Source: Acipenser ruthenus
Taxonomy: Eukaryota > Chordata > Actinopteri > Acipenseriformes > Acipenseridae
Assembly: GCF_902713425.1 (NCBI RefSeq)
Contig: NC_081198.1
Span: 21,435,188-21,499,187, forward strand
Direction: 5' to 3'
DNA length: 64,000 nucleotides
Position 1 is the stretch's first letter. Each line of letters opens with the position of its first letter. Made by a program: the position numbers and the translations under genes. Shown here piece by piece: positions 52,995 to 63,228 of the stretch. The notes below the pieces were generated by a model. The model saw only the letters and a list, made by a program, of their open reading frames with translations, was not told the DNA's origin and did no database searches.

Positions 52995-53594
52995 GGCGAC
53001 TTGGCCCTTGCCCGGGGCCCCCCAGCCCGGACGGCACAGGGGGATTCAAAGGTGGGTGCAAAATTCCAAGCACAAGCAGACCCCCAAAAAACGGGCTGCT
53101 GCTTCCAGAGGGGAAATGTGCAATTTAAGCAGGAGAAAACAAAACAAAGCAAAAACACACACATAACACCAAAAACAAAACATAAACTGGCGGAGTGCGT
53201 CTTACAAATAGTCATGCCAAGCTGCTATGCTGTGCAAGGTGCCTTGGGTAACTACAACTGTGCCTCGCTGGCTGGCTGGCTTGCTAAGAAGGTCCTGGCA
53301 TAGGGATATGTTCCACCACACTTGTCTGGTTAGCTGCATGCTCCCAGGAAACAACCTGCTGCTGTCTACATCATCACCACATGTGAATAAAAGAAAGAAA
53401 GACAGCAAGAAAGAAAGAGAGAAAGAAAGAGAGAAAGAGAGAAAGAAAGAGAGAAAGAAAGAAAGAGAGAAAGAAAAAAAAAGAAGTAAAACAGCGGGAA
53501 AACTTGCATCAACACTGGCACTCTCCCTCCAGCAGGGGTATACAAAATGCTCACAGGAGAGATCCAGATCTGACTTTGACCAACGTTAGAGAAA

Positions 53595-53716
53595 GGTGTG
53601 CACCGTTCCCGGAGGTACTGCAATACCGGGCCGATGCGTGGAGTGGACAGAGCAAGCCCCTGTTCCATCTCCCGATTCCAAAAATCAATTTAATATATGG
53701 TCCCCTGATAGGGGAC
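53595..53716 (-). pseudogene. U2 snRNA gene fragment, nt 68-189 (split by the LTR element)
   Basis: This is the 3' part of a U2 gene. Its last five bases (53712-53716, GGGAC) are the target duplication of the LTR element. The same gene continues at 57143 and is then cut again by LINE copy 5. Confidence 0.95.
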
Positions 53717-54335
53717 TGTGACAAAGACGGCTGCAGGGAGGAACTCAGACCAGAGAGAGAAACACACAGACAGACGGTGATGATGAGAGAAACTGAGTGC
53801 GATGGTTGCACTCAGCGTTTAATAACAAAATAAAAAGGTTTAACAAACAGAACACAAAACAGGACACGGCACTACACGCCAAAATAAACAGGTAGACAAA
53901 ACGGACTAAACACTTAACAAACGGTGCACGGAGACAAACAAACACGGTGAGTACAAACAACTATTATAGTTAAGCTTTCTTTCACTATTTAGTTTCTCCT
54001 TCTCCACACCCGTTCTCCACTCACCGAACACCAACCCCCAGTGAGTGAAAACATGCAGCTTTTATGCAGTTGTACCGAGATTCGATTGCTAGTCAATCAT
54101 TCAATTGGAATCTCGGTACAACTGCACGTGAATTAATTAAAGTGCAATTCCCCGTGCTCACATATTACTTTTTACTTGCACGTGATGTGATGTGCCATCC
54201 CCGTGCCTAAATACAAATATACAATTTACACACACGTGAAACACAGACCGCTTATATCCCGTGTACCAATGCCTATACACCAACATTTACACACAACACG
54301 TAACATAACATACACAGGGGGGGCACTTTGCCACA
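53717..54335 (-). repeat. LTR, 3' copy
   Basis: This is a 619-bp terminal repeat. It contains an inverted repeat around 54072-54127 (TTGTACCGAGATTCGATTG and its near complement). It is identical by eye to 56524-57142. Confidence 0.88.
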
Positions 54336-54367
54336 TATACCCCCCCTTGTGCAACGCACACATGGCC

Positions 54368-56401
54368 TCAACGGCCACCTCCCCCCTTAAATACCCAGCA
54401 GTCCAGGCAAAAGTCTCGGGCTGGGAAGGGAGGCTTCAGTGGGCCCATGGCTGGAAATGCTGTCAGCTCCCCTGCCGGTAGTGGCACGGCTGACAGCATG
54501 CTGGTCCCGTCCTGCAGCGAAAAAGCTGCTGGGGCAGGTGGTCCCCCGACCTCCCCCTTCTTCATAGCCGGCAGCTCCCTCCTGTGGGGCTCCGGCCACA
54601 AGAACTCCTGCAGCGAAACTGCTGCTGGGGAAAGTGGTCTCCAGACCTCCTCCCCCTTCTTCGTGGCCGGCAGCTCCCCTTTCTGGGGCTCCGGCCACCG
54701 TACTCCCTGCGGAGGTACGGGCAGCAGAGGCAGCTCCAGCTCCTCTGCTCCTGGCGGTGGTGGTGGTGGAGGCAGAGGCAGCTCCAGCTCCTCTGCTCCT
54801 GGCGGTGGTGGAGGCAGAGGCAGCTCCAGCTCCTCTGCTCCTGGCGGTGGTGGAGGCAGAGGCAGCTCCTGCTCCTCTGCTCCTTGCAGTGGTGGTGGCG
54901 GAGGCAGCGGCAGCTCCTGCTCCTCTGCTCCTTGCGGTGGTGGTGGTGGAGGCAGAGGCAGCTCCAGCTCCTCTGCTCCTGGCGGTGGTGGAGGCAGAGG
55001 CAGCTCCAGCTCCTCTGCTCCTGGCGGTGGTGGAGGCAGAGGCAGCTCCAGCTCCTCTGCTCCTGGCGGTGGTGGAGGCAGAGGCAGCTCCTGCTCCTCT
55101 CCCTCGGGTGGTGGTGGAGGCAGAGGCAGCTCCTGCTCCTCTCCCTCGGGTGGTGGAGGCAGAGGCAGCTCCTGCTCCTCTCCCTCGGGTGGTGGAGGCA
55201 GAGGCAGCTCCTGCTCCTCTCCCTCGGGTGGTGGTGGAGGCAGAGGCAGCTCCTGCTCCTCTCCCTCGGGTGGTGGTGGAGGCAGAGGCAGCTCCTGCTC
55301 CTCTCCCTCGGGTGGTGGTGGAGGCAGAGGCAGCTCCTGCTCCTCTCCCTCGGGTGGTGGTGGAGGCGCTGCCGGCTCCTCCGACAGCGGGGGTAGGGCT
55401 GGTGGCGGGCGTCTCCGCTGGGCTCCCTTCAGCAGCAAAAACAGCGGCTGCTGTGGAGCCTGAGCTTCACGCCCTCGTCCCTCCCAAAAAAAAATAGGGG
55501 TTTGGGCCTTCAGCTCCTCCCCTCCGGACACAGGACGCACCGACTCCTCCCTCTCGGGCCGTGGACGCACCGACTCCTCCCTCTCGGGCCGTGGACGCAC
55601 CGACTCCTCCCTCTCGGGCCGTGGACGCACCGACTCCTCCCTTTTGGGCCGTGGACGCACCGACTCCTCCCTCTTGGGACGTGGACGCACCGACTCCTCC
55701 CTCTTGGGACGTGGACGCACCGACTCCTCCCTCTTGGGACGTGGACGTTCGGGCTCCTCCCACTCGGGCTGTGGACGTTCGGGCTCCTCCCACTCGGGCT
55801 GTGGACGTTCGGGCTCCTCCCACTCGGGCTGTGGACGTTCGGGCTCCTCCCACTCGGGCTGTGGACGTTCGGGCTCCTCCCACTCGGGCTGTGGACGTTC
55901 GGGCTCCTCCCACTCGGGCTGTGGACGTTCGGGCTCCTCCCACTCGGGCTGTGGACGTTCGGGCTCCTCCCACTCGGGCTGTGGACGTTCGGGCTCCTCC
56001 CACTCGGGCTGTGGACGTTCGGGCTCCTCCCACTCAGGCGCAGGACGTTCGGGCTCCTCCCACTCAGGCGCAGGACGTTCGGGCTCCTCCCACTCAGGCG
56101 CAGGACGTTCGGGCTCCTCCTCCCCTGGCTCCTGCTCTGGGCAGTCCTCGTCCTCATGCCCATATGCAATGCACATGGTGCACCACCTTGGCTCCCTCTG
56201 CTTCCTCCTCATTTTTCCCCCTCTCTGCCTCCTTCTGCTCACCTTCCTCCTTTGGGCTGGTTCCTCCTCCTCTTCCTGGAAGGGGCAGACAGCCACCGTG
56301 TGCCCATACACCCCGCAGGCAAGGCACCAACCTTGGTCCTCCAACCTGCCGAGGAGATCCTCCAGCTCACTGCAGCCGTCTCTCCAGTTCCAGCCTTCCA
56401 T
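54368..56401 (-). CDS. Zinc-knuckle protein with Pro/Glu repeats, carried by the LTR element (677 aa)
   Basis: This is a Gag-like frame occupying almost all of the interior. Two CCHC knuckles, CX2CX4HX4C, lie near the N-terminus (about 27-40 and 74-87). They are followed by two repeat domains: PERPQPEWEE-type units giving way to VRPRPKREES units, then PLPPPPPEGEEQEL-type units. The C-terminal part is not repetitive. Knuckles at the N-terminus followed by long repeats is unlike ordinary Gag order, so it may be an element-specific or captured gene. The function is unknown. Confidence 0.7.
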   Translation of the reverse strand: MEGWNWRDGCSELEDLLGRLEDQGWCLACGVYGHTVAVCPFQEEEEEPAQRRKVSRRRQRGGKMRRKQREPRWCTMCIAYGHEDEDCPEQEPGEEEPERPAPEWEEPERPAPEWEEPERPAPEWEEPERPQPEWEEPERPQPEWEEPERPQPEWEEPERPQPEWEEPERPQPEWEEPERPQPEWEEPERPQPEWEEPERPQPEWEEPERPQPEWEEPERPRPKREESVRPRPKREESVRPRPKREESVRPRPKREESVRPRPEREESVRPRPEREESVRPRPEREESVRPVSGGEELKAQTPIFFWEGRGREAQAPQQPLFLLLKGAQRRRPPPALPPLSEEPAAPPPPPEGEEQELPLPPPPPEGEEQELPLPPPPPEGEEQELPLPPPPPEGEEQELPLPPPPEGEEQELPLPPPPEGEEQELPLPPPPPEGEEQELPLPPPPPGAEELELPLPPPPPGAEELELPLPPPPPGAEELELPLPPPPPPQGAEEQELPLPPPPPLQGAEEQELPLPPPPPGAEELELPLPPPPPGAEELELPLPPPPPPPGAEELELPLLPVPPQGVRWPEPQKGELPATKKGEEVWRPLSPAAVSLQEFLWPEPHRRELPAMKKGEVGGPPAPAAFSLQDGTSMLSAVPLPAGELTAFPAMGPLKPPFPARDFCLDCWVFKGGGGR

Positions 56402-56523
56402 TTTTTTTTTTTTTTTTTTTTTTATTTATTTTTTTTTTTATTTACTTTTCCACAAAAAAAAAACTGCGGTTCCCGCTCTGGCCTGAGCCCTGGAGGCGCT
56501 GTTATCCCGGTTCTGACACCACG

Positions 56524-57142
56524 TGTGACAAAGACGGCTGCAGGGAGGAACTCAGACCAGAGAGAGAAACACACAGACAGACGGTGATGATGAGAGAAAC
56601 TGAGTGCGATGGTTGCACTCAGCGTTTAATAACAAAATAAAAAGGTTTAACAAACAGAACACAAAACAGGACACGGCACTACACGCCAAAATAAACAGGT
56701 AGACAAAACGGACTAAACACTTAACAAACGGTGCACGGAGACAAACAAACACGGTGAGTACAAACAACTATTATAGTTAAGCTTTCTTTCACTATTTAGT
56801 TTCTCCTTCTCCACACCCGTTCTCCACTCACCGAACACCAACCCCCAGTGAGTGAAAACATGCAGCTTTTATGCAGTTGTACCGAGATTCGATTGCTAGT
56901 CAATCATTCAATTGGAATCTCGGTACAACTGCACGTGAATTAATTAAAGTGCAATTCCCCGTGCTCACATATTACTTTTTACTTGCACGTGATGTGATGT
57001 GCCATCCCCGTGCCTAAATACAAATATACAATTTACACACACGTGAAACACAGACCGCTTATATCCCGTGTACCAATGCCTATACACCAACATTTACACA
57101 CAACACGTAACATAACATACACAGGGGGGGCACTTTGCCACA
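56524..57142 (-). repeat. LTR, 5' copy
   Basis: This is the upstream terminal repeat relative to the element's minus-strand frame. It is adjacent to the candidate primer site at about 56504-56521. Confidence 0.88.
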
Positions 57143-57200
57143 GGGACGTATCAGATATTAAACTGATAAGAACAGATACTACACTTGATCTTAGCCAAAA
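57143..57200 (-). pseudogene. U2 snRNA gene fragment, nt 15-72, between the LTR element and LINE copy 5
   Basis: These 58 consensus U2 bases start with the LTR target duplication and end at nt 15, where the 3' end of LINE copy 5 begins. It is the middle of a U2 gene interrupted twice. Confidence 0.94.
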
Positions 57201-57839
57201 TACTCTTTTATTGAGATTTTACATTTTTTACATTTACACCCATTCGTTTTTTCATTCATTTTACATTTCTTTTAAAGATGACATTCATGCGTACAGACAT
57301 ACATTTTGTTTTAAAAGCATTTAAAACACATTTAAAAACACCAAGACAATTGTGCTTTGTACATGGTTAAAACAGACACAGATTAAAATCAACATGAAAA
57401 AAACCTGTGCTGTTTTAAAAGTGACTGGAAAAAAAGAACCATCTATAAAAAACCAGTGCTTGTGAGGGCCGGGGAGTGCTCTCTAAAAAAGTGAACATAA
57501 ACCTAGATCTAAAACAGGGACAGGGGAAAAAGGGACAGTGTATAAACAGTGAGTTAAAATTCTAAAATTTTAAAACACTTAAAATGTAACTTTTAATAGT
57601 TTACATTAAAAATCTTAAAGATACATAAAACAAAACAAAACAAAATCAAATAAAACATTCAACGTAAATCAAATAAAAGTCCATAAAACTGAAACAAAAG
57701 ACTACATAAAACCAGGGCACCGTTGAAAAACGGTCATGCCAGCTAAAAAGGGCGGAATGCTGGCATGACAAAATAAATAAAAGGCTTAGCGTTGCCCCGT
57801 AGTCCCGCTCCTAGGAGCTAGCGGTTCCAGTTTTTTCCT

Positions 57840-60800
57840 TTATTCCATCTTCACGTCCTGAAGTCCGGCGATCCTCCACTCCGCGCAGGCCTTGTCCTTC
57901 CCGAGGGTCCGCATGTCCAGAATTACAAAGTCCTTGATAAGAGTTTGTGCCCTTCTGGTCGTGGTGATAGTGTCTAGCTCCTGCTTGTGATAGACACAGA
58001 CGTTACGGCCTTCCCACAGGATCTGCTTGACAACATTGATGACACGCCAAACGCACTTAGCTGTGCTGGTAGTGATTCCTCCCGCAGGCCCATAGAGCAC
58101 AGTCTCAGCGGTCATCTTGGCCGTGTCAGCAAACCTGTTTAGGAAGACAGAGACAGAGAGCCAGACACTGCCAGCCACATCACACTCCCAGAAGATATGG
58201 GCTGGTGTTTCTCTCTTGCGGCACTTTGCATAGGGGCATGTTTCTACTTGGGCTAGTCCCCTCCTGAACATGAACGCTCGAGTGGGGAGTGCACTGTGGA
58301 CGGTGTTCCATGCTATATCCTTCTGGACATTACTGAGGCAGCTGTGAGACACATTCTCCCAGATTTTTTGGCTTTGGGTGAGGGAGAAAGTAGCTACTTT
58401 TTCAATTTCCTGGGAACCGGCAAGATATTTAGTTACAGCCTTGTATTCCCAGGAGGCCAATTTTGCTTTATCTAAGCCCAATTTATATATAGTGTCCCTT
58501 AAGGTTCTATAATACAATGGGGGGTCCCAGGAGTACGGCACGGTGTTATCAATAGTGCAGAGGCCCAAGGCCCTGAGACAGGTGGCAAAATAGAAACGAT
58601 TCATGTAACATACCTTCCTGTCCAGGGCCTGGATGTTCTTGATAGTTTGCGTGAGCCCCTGCACTCGGGTGAGCTGCACAACGTCCGGGACCCCCTTACC
58701 TCCCTTCTTGTCGGCTTTACTCAGGGTGGCTCGCTTTACCCTCTCCATCTTGCTGCCCCAGATAAAGCGGTGGATAATGCGGTCCACCACTTTTTTGGTG
58801 GTCCTGTCTGGGGGAAAGATTTTTCCTACATAAGAGAGGATGGGGAACAGTATAGACTTGGTTATTAATACTCTACCCGTCATTGTTAAGGATCTTGTGC
58901 TCCATCCGCCAATCTTTTTACGGACCTGGTTAATGGCCGCCGTCCAGCTCTGGGCCCCCGAGCTATTGTTCTCGAAAATGAGGCCCAGAATCTTGATTTT
59001 GTCCTTTTTGACAGGGTACATGTCCGACAGTTCCCTATCTACCTGCCAATTTTTAGACACGTAGACTTCGCTCTTGGACTTATTAATCACTGCCCCGGTC
59101 GCCGTGCAGTACTTCTCAAGGATATTACTAATCCGAGGTACCGACGATGTGTTGGTGCAAATGAGTGACACATCGTCCATATATGCTGTTGTTTTGACCT
59201 GGACCCCGTTGGATCCAGGCAGCTGGAAACCAGTTATATTGGTATCCCTACGAATTGCCTGCAGGAGGGGTTCAATGCACACGACATATAGCAGTGGGGA
59301 TAGTGGGCAACCCTGTCTGACCCCTGACTGGATAGATATTTTACCAGTCAGGTGCCTGTTCACCAAGACTCGGGTACTAATGTTTGTATATATGGTTTTA
59401 ACCCACTCCCTAAGTCCAGGAGCGAATTTCATCTGGTCCATCACTTTGTACATATATTCATGGCTTACCCTATCGAACGCCTTCTCCTGGTCAAGGTTGA
59501 ACAGGCAGAGGGGATGGTTCCGTTCTCTAGAATAAGCCAGAATGTCCCTTGTTAACATTAAAATATCCGTGATGGACCTCCCTGGGACGCCACAAGCCTG
59601 GTCGGGGCCAATGACCAAAGGGAGGTGTACTTGTAGCCGGAGCATCAGAGCTTTGGCTAGTATCTTGTAATCCACGCAAAGGAGGCTGATTGGGCGCCAA
59701 TTCCGTAGATCTTTAACTTCCCCTTTCTTATGAAGGAGAGTAATTACACTCTCCCGCATAGAAGGGCCCAACCGCTTCTCCCTGTAGACCGCTCTGTAGA
59801 CCTCCGCTAAATGGACTTTTAGCGTGTCCCAAAAAAGATGGTAATACTCACCCGGGATGCCATCTGGACCTGGCGTCTTACCGGTGTTCATGGTCTTAAC
59901 CGCCTGGGTGAGCTCCTCCAGCGTGAGTTCTGGGTCCTTCTCCTCCTCCTCGTCGTCCCGCACTGAGTCAGGCTCCAACTGGCTCAGGAACCACTCTATC
60001 AGGGTGTCATCTGTAGCTTTGATGTTATACAGGTCCCTATAGAAGTTCTCTACCACTTTTTTCACTCCCTCACTATCCTCTACTATCCTCCCCCTGCTGT
60101 CGAGCATGGAGGACATCAAGTGCCGCTTCTCCCTCGTTTTCTGGAAGAAGAAGCGAGTACACTTTTCGTCTTCCTCCATTTTTTGCACTTTTGCATTGTG
60201 CATGACCTTTCGTTGTTCCTCCCTACAAAGCACTGAAAGATCTAGCTTGGTCTGGGCTATCTCGTCGCTTACAGGGAACCCCCGAAGCTGAAGCAGGCTC
60301 AGACGCTGGAGGGCAGCATTCAGGTATTTATATTTGGCCCTCCTTTCTTTTGCTTTCCTCTTGCCTGCTGCTATGAAATAACCCTTAGTTCTCATTTTGA
60401 CCATCTCCCACCACTCTATAGGGGAGTTGAATAGGTCACGCAAAGTGGTCCACTCAACAAGCCTGCTCTTATAGGCTGCAGCTATGGAGGGGTCATCGAG
60501 TAAGGAGGTGTTTAATTTCCAGACCCCTGACCCCATCTGGGAGGTCTGAGGGACCTGCAATGTTACCTGCAGGAGCCTATGGTCAGAGATGAAGACAGCC
60601 TGGGTGTCTACTGCCGTCTTCGTAAGGGAGCTGGTATGCAGGACGAGATCTATACGGGAGAAGGAGGTCCCAGATGAGCTCACCCAGGTAAAGGGAGGCA
60701 CCAGGTCCTTACCTGCATCACACAGGGAGAAATCAGATATTACGGAGGACAAAACTCTACTAGAGCGGTCGTTGCGTGGCCTGCTCCGGTCTACGTCCCT

Positions 60801-61283
60801 CAGAGCACAATTGAAGTCACCTGACACGATGACGGGTACGTTCCCCAGCAGGAGTGGACGCAGCTGTGGAAAAAATTGAACTCTTTCGTTTTGGTTAGTG
60901 GGTGCGTAGACATTGACCAGTCTGAGGGGAGTGTTGTTGTATGTCACATCCACGCTCAGAATTCTACCAGGTTCTACCTCCCTGCTGCTGCGGGAGGTAA
61001 TAAATGGGTTTTTAAACAGGATACCTACTCCGTCGGCTCTGGCTATGTTGGAGCCCGACCAGAAGGAGTCCCCCAGGGTCCAACTCTCCTTCAGGTTCCT
61101 ATAATCAGGGCTCGACGAAATACCACACTCCTGCAGAAAGATGAGATCTGCTTTCAAGTTAGCTAGATAGTTTAGTACATCAAATCTTTTTTGTGTCTCC
61201 CTGATGCTCCTGACATTAACAGACACACATATCAGGGCCATCAGGGTAGCTAACAAGAAAAGGAGTCGCTGCGTCCACCCCAT
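57840..61283 (-). CDS. Family A ORF2 (1147 aa), copy 5
   Basis: The full-length open frame has all catalytic residues described for copy 3. Among a handful of differences are Ile for Phe just before SDH, Asp for Glu in the acidic linker and Met for Ile near the C-terminus. The ATG is at 61281-61283, with MAL at 61239-61241. The ORF1 stop lies 172 nt upstream because of the ORF1 frameshift. Confidence 0.94.
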   Translation of the reverse strand: MGWTQRLLFLLATLMALICVSVNVRSIRETQKRFDVLNYLANLKADLIFLQECGISSSPDYRNLKESWTLGDSFWSGSNIARADGVGILFKNPFITSRSSREVEPGRILSVDVTYNNTPLRLVNVYAPTNQNERVQFFPQLRPLLLGNVPVIVSGDFNCALRDVDRSRPRNDRSSRVLSSVISDFSLCDAGKDLVPPFTWVSSSGTSFSRIDLVLHTSSLTKTAVDTQAVFISDHRLLQVTLQVPQTSQMGSGVWKLNTSLLDDPSIAAAYKSRLVEWTTLRDLFNSPIEWWEMVKMRTKGYFIAAGKRKAKERRAKYKYLNAALQRLSLLQLRGFPVSDEIAQTKLDLSVLCREEQRKVMHNAKVQKMEEDEKCTRFFFQKTREKRHLMSSMLDSRGRIVEDSEGVKKVVENFYRDLYNIKATDDTLIEWFLSQLEPDSVRDDEEEEKDPELTLEELTQAVKTMNTGKTPGPDGIPGEYYHLFWDTLKVHLAEVYRAVYREKRLGPSMRESVITLLHKKGEVKDLRNWRPISLLCVDYKILAKALMLRLQVHLPLVIGPDQACGVPGRSITDILMLTRDILAYSRERNHPLCLFNLDQEKAFDRVSHEYMYKVMDQMKFAPGLREWVKTIYTNISTRVLVNRHLTGKISIQSGVRQGCPLSPLLYVVCIEPLLQAIRRDTNITGFQLPGSNGVQVKTTAYMDDVSLICTNTSSVPRISNILEKYCTATGAVINKSKSEVYVSKNWQVDRELSDMYPVKKDKIKILGLIFENNSSGAQSWTAAINQVRKKIGGWSTRSLTMTGRVLITKSILFPILSYVGKIFPPDRTTKKVVDRIIHRFIWGSKMERVKRATLSKADKKGGKGVPDVVQLTRVQGLTQTIKNIQALDRKVCYMNRFYFATCLRALGLCTIDNTVPYSWDPPLYYRTLRDTIYKLGLDKAKLASWEYKAVTKYLAGSQEIEKVATFSLTQSQKIWENVSHSCLSNVQKDIAWNTVHSALPTRAFMFRRGLAQVETCPYAKCRKRETPAHIFWECDVAGSVWLSVSVFLNRFADTAKMTAETVLYGPAGGITTSTAKCVWRVINVVKQILWEGRNVCVYHKQELDTITTTRRAQTLIKDFVILDMRTLGKDKACAEWRIAGLQDVKME

Positions 61284-61455
61284 AGCGACTATGATTGGGA
61301 GGTCGGGACACTCTTCCTACTCTTAGCTCTACGCTTGCTTCGAGGGGGCTTGGGCTTATTTGCAACTCCCATCACCCCTGAGAAGGTACTCACTGCTGCC
61401 TCGTCCAAGAAGGCACCGTCTTTATATGCACAGTACGTGGAGTTGTTGGGGCTAT

Positions 61456-63228
61456 TCAACTCCCCACAAGGTAAGTCTGGTGGAACTTGCTCAGGGCCCC
61501 TCGGAACGTGTGGGTCAGCTTTGTCCTGGGGGGGGTTATGACAGACAGCATTCTTTGGCTGTTACCGTCTGTTGAATTGGAGCTGTTAGCAGACTTCTGG
61601 CTTACCGCGTCCAGGGGTATTCCCATGTCCTCCAGTGCTGTATCTAGGAGGACCTCTAGGGGGCCCCTGGTTTTGCCCATACAAGGGAGGGGGTCAAGGA
61701 TGCTTTGAAGGGAGGCCCTTCGCTTGAAGAGGGTCATTGCTACCGAGGTACTGCTGGTCAGGGAAGGTGTTGACCCCGACCTCTCCCTCGGTGCATTAGT
61801 GAACACCTCTTCTGCGAGGTGTGCTAGGGTTTGTGCCAACGACTGGGAAGGCTGGCTGGGGATGCCCTGGCTGGCTGCTACCTGCCCACTAGGCGGCAGT
61901 GTAGCCGTCCCACTCGCCTCCGTCTCTGCCTGCGAGGGCAAGACTGGGGACTTTGTGTGGACATTAGCTGGTTTTGGATCTATGGGGGCCACCTGCAACT
62001 TGCTGTCTTTGATCCTGATCTTCTTTCTTTTCCCCCCCTCGTCTCTACCCTTTCTTTTCCCCACCCTCTGCTGGTTCTTCACTCCCTTCCCCTCCTTCTC
62101 ACTCTCACTTTCACTGTCGCTTTCGCTTTCCTCCCCCACGGACTCAATCCTTATGGCGTCATAACGAGAGCCGAGGGGGAGTGCTGGCGCTGAGAGGGCC
62201 CTACTCAGGGGGGGGCCGCTGCTGGATCCGGGCTCCCTCCCTGCCTCGTGTTCTGCATCAGAGGAGCTACTGGAGGAGCTAGTGGAGTGGCTGTTGTACT
62301 CTCTCTCTGGGCTGGGGGAAGGGGTCCTCGTAAAACGGGACATGTCGCGGGGGGGTGAGGGGGGTGCTGGTGATGATGGTGGTGCTGGAGTCTGGGTCTT
62401 GGATACTGTTGGTGGTGATGTGGACTGATCTTTGTTACTTGCTCCCTCTTCCTGCTCAGGCCTAGGCTTGTTCGTATTTGCCTTGCTGGCTCTGGCCATG
62501 TTGGCATAGGAAGAGGGGCAGTCCTTAAACAGGTGCCCCTTCTTTCCACACAAATTGCACTGCCTCTCTTCTCTGCAGTGGCTGGTCTCGTGGGGGGCGC
62601 CGCAGTTCCTGCACTTGACTACAGTACACGCGGCCGCCAGGTGTCCTAATTCCCCACATTTCCTGCAGAGTTTTGGCATCCCATTATAGAATACCAGCCC
62701 TCTGTTGGGCCCTAACACTATGGAGTTTGGAATGTGGCGGACGCCTCCAATGCCCGATGGATCAACATTAAGGCGTACCAGCCACTTTCTGGCTCCTGTC
62801 CAAACCCCATCTTCGTCTGTAATTTTCCTCCCTTCTGATGACACCCTCCCATAGCGGTTAAGCCATGTTGTAATATCATAGTCGCTAACAGCCTCATTGA
62901 AAAATTGGACAGTAACAACTTTCATTTCTCTGTCTGTCAGTGCATCCACACAAAATTCTTTGTATGGAGCGAGATATTTATTCTCCCCCCAAAAGGACCA
63001 CATTTCTTGTAACTTTTGGGGGTTCCTAAAACTGACCTCAAACACTTCCTTAAGCCCTGGCAATTTCACCAAACAATTCAAGTCAGAAGGGGAAAAACCC
63101 ATACCCCTCTGAAGAATGGTCCGGCTGAACTCCAGTCTCGTCAGTCCTGGTTCCGTTTCCTCTTGCTGGGTCCTTGTGAAGCGCACCGCATTGTGCCTCC
63201 TGGTCTCCTGGGTTGGCCGGAACGCCAT
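61456..63228 (-). CDS. Family A ORF1 (590 aa, altered C-terminus), copy 5
   Basis: The N-terminus, RRM-like region and three zinc knuckles match copy 3. A two-residue deletion lies in the Pro-rich stretch (PPSPPRDM). Eight G near 61528-61535 give the same shortened, shifted tail as in copy 1, so the basic C-terminus of the 648-aa form is absent. Confidence 0.88.
   Translation of the reverse strand: MAFRPTQETRRHNAVRFTRTQQEETEPGLTRLEFSRTILQRGMGFSPSDLNCLVKLPGLKEVFEVSFRNPQKLQEMWSFWGENKYLAPYKEFCVDALTDREMKVVTVQFFNEAVSDYDITTWLNRYGRVSSEGRKITDEDGVWTGARKWLVRLNVDPSGIGGVRHIPNSIVLGPNRGLVFYNGMPKLCRKCGELGHLAAACTVVKCRNCGAPHETSHCREERQCNLCGKKGHLFKDCPSSYANMARASKANTNKPRPEQEEGASNKDQSTSPPTVSKTQTPAPPSSPAPPSPPRDMSRFTRTPSPSPEREYNSHSTSSSSSSSDAEHEAGREPGSSSGPPLSRALSAPALPLGSRYDAIRIESVGEESESDSESESEKEGKGVKNQQRVGKRKGRDEGGKRKKIRIKDSKLQVAPIDPKPANVHTKSPVLPSQAETEASGTATLPPSGQVAASQGIPSQPSQSLAQTLAHLAEEVFTNAPRERSGSTPSLTSSTSVAMTLFKRRASLQSILDPLPCMGKTRGPLEVLLDTALEDMGIPLDAVSQKSANSSNSTDGNSQRMLSVITPPRTKLTHTFRGALSKFHQTYLVGS

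Larger units (their letters stand above)
51885..53716 (-). repeat. U2 array block 7
   Basis: This block begins inside a microsatellite (about 51885-51922), then two complete U2 genes (52032, 52806) and a gene cut by the LTR element. Further microsatellites lie at about 52617-52696 and 53393-53485. Confidence 0.93.
53717..57142 (-). mobile_element. LTR element (3.4 kb), non-autonomous in appearance, probably Gypsy/ERV-like
   Basis: The element is bounded by two 619-bp direct repeats beginning TG and ending CA, and flanked by a 5-bp duplication GGGAC (53712-53716 and 57143-57147). Read on the minus strand, the 5' repeat is followed by TGGTGTCAGAACCGGGAT, a plausible tRNA primer site. The 3' repeat is preceded by a purine run AAGGGGGGG. 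One long frame fills the interior and no pol region is visible. It looks structurally whole for a non-autonomous element. Repeats identical by eye imply a very recent insertion. The family is uncertain. Confidence 0.88.

Noticed and set aside
54447-55463. Plus-strand frames of 270-360 codons inside the LTR element
   Set aside because: They are overlapping frames of GC-rich tandem repeats opposite the 677-codon frame. All frames of such repeats stay open, and none has a recognisable domain.
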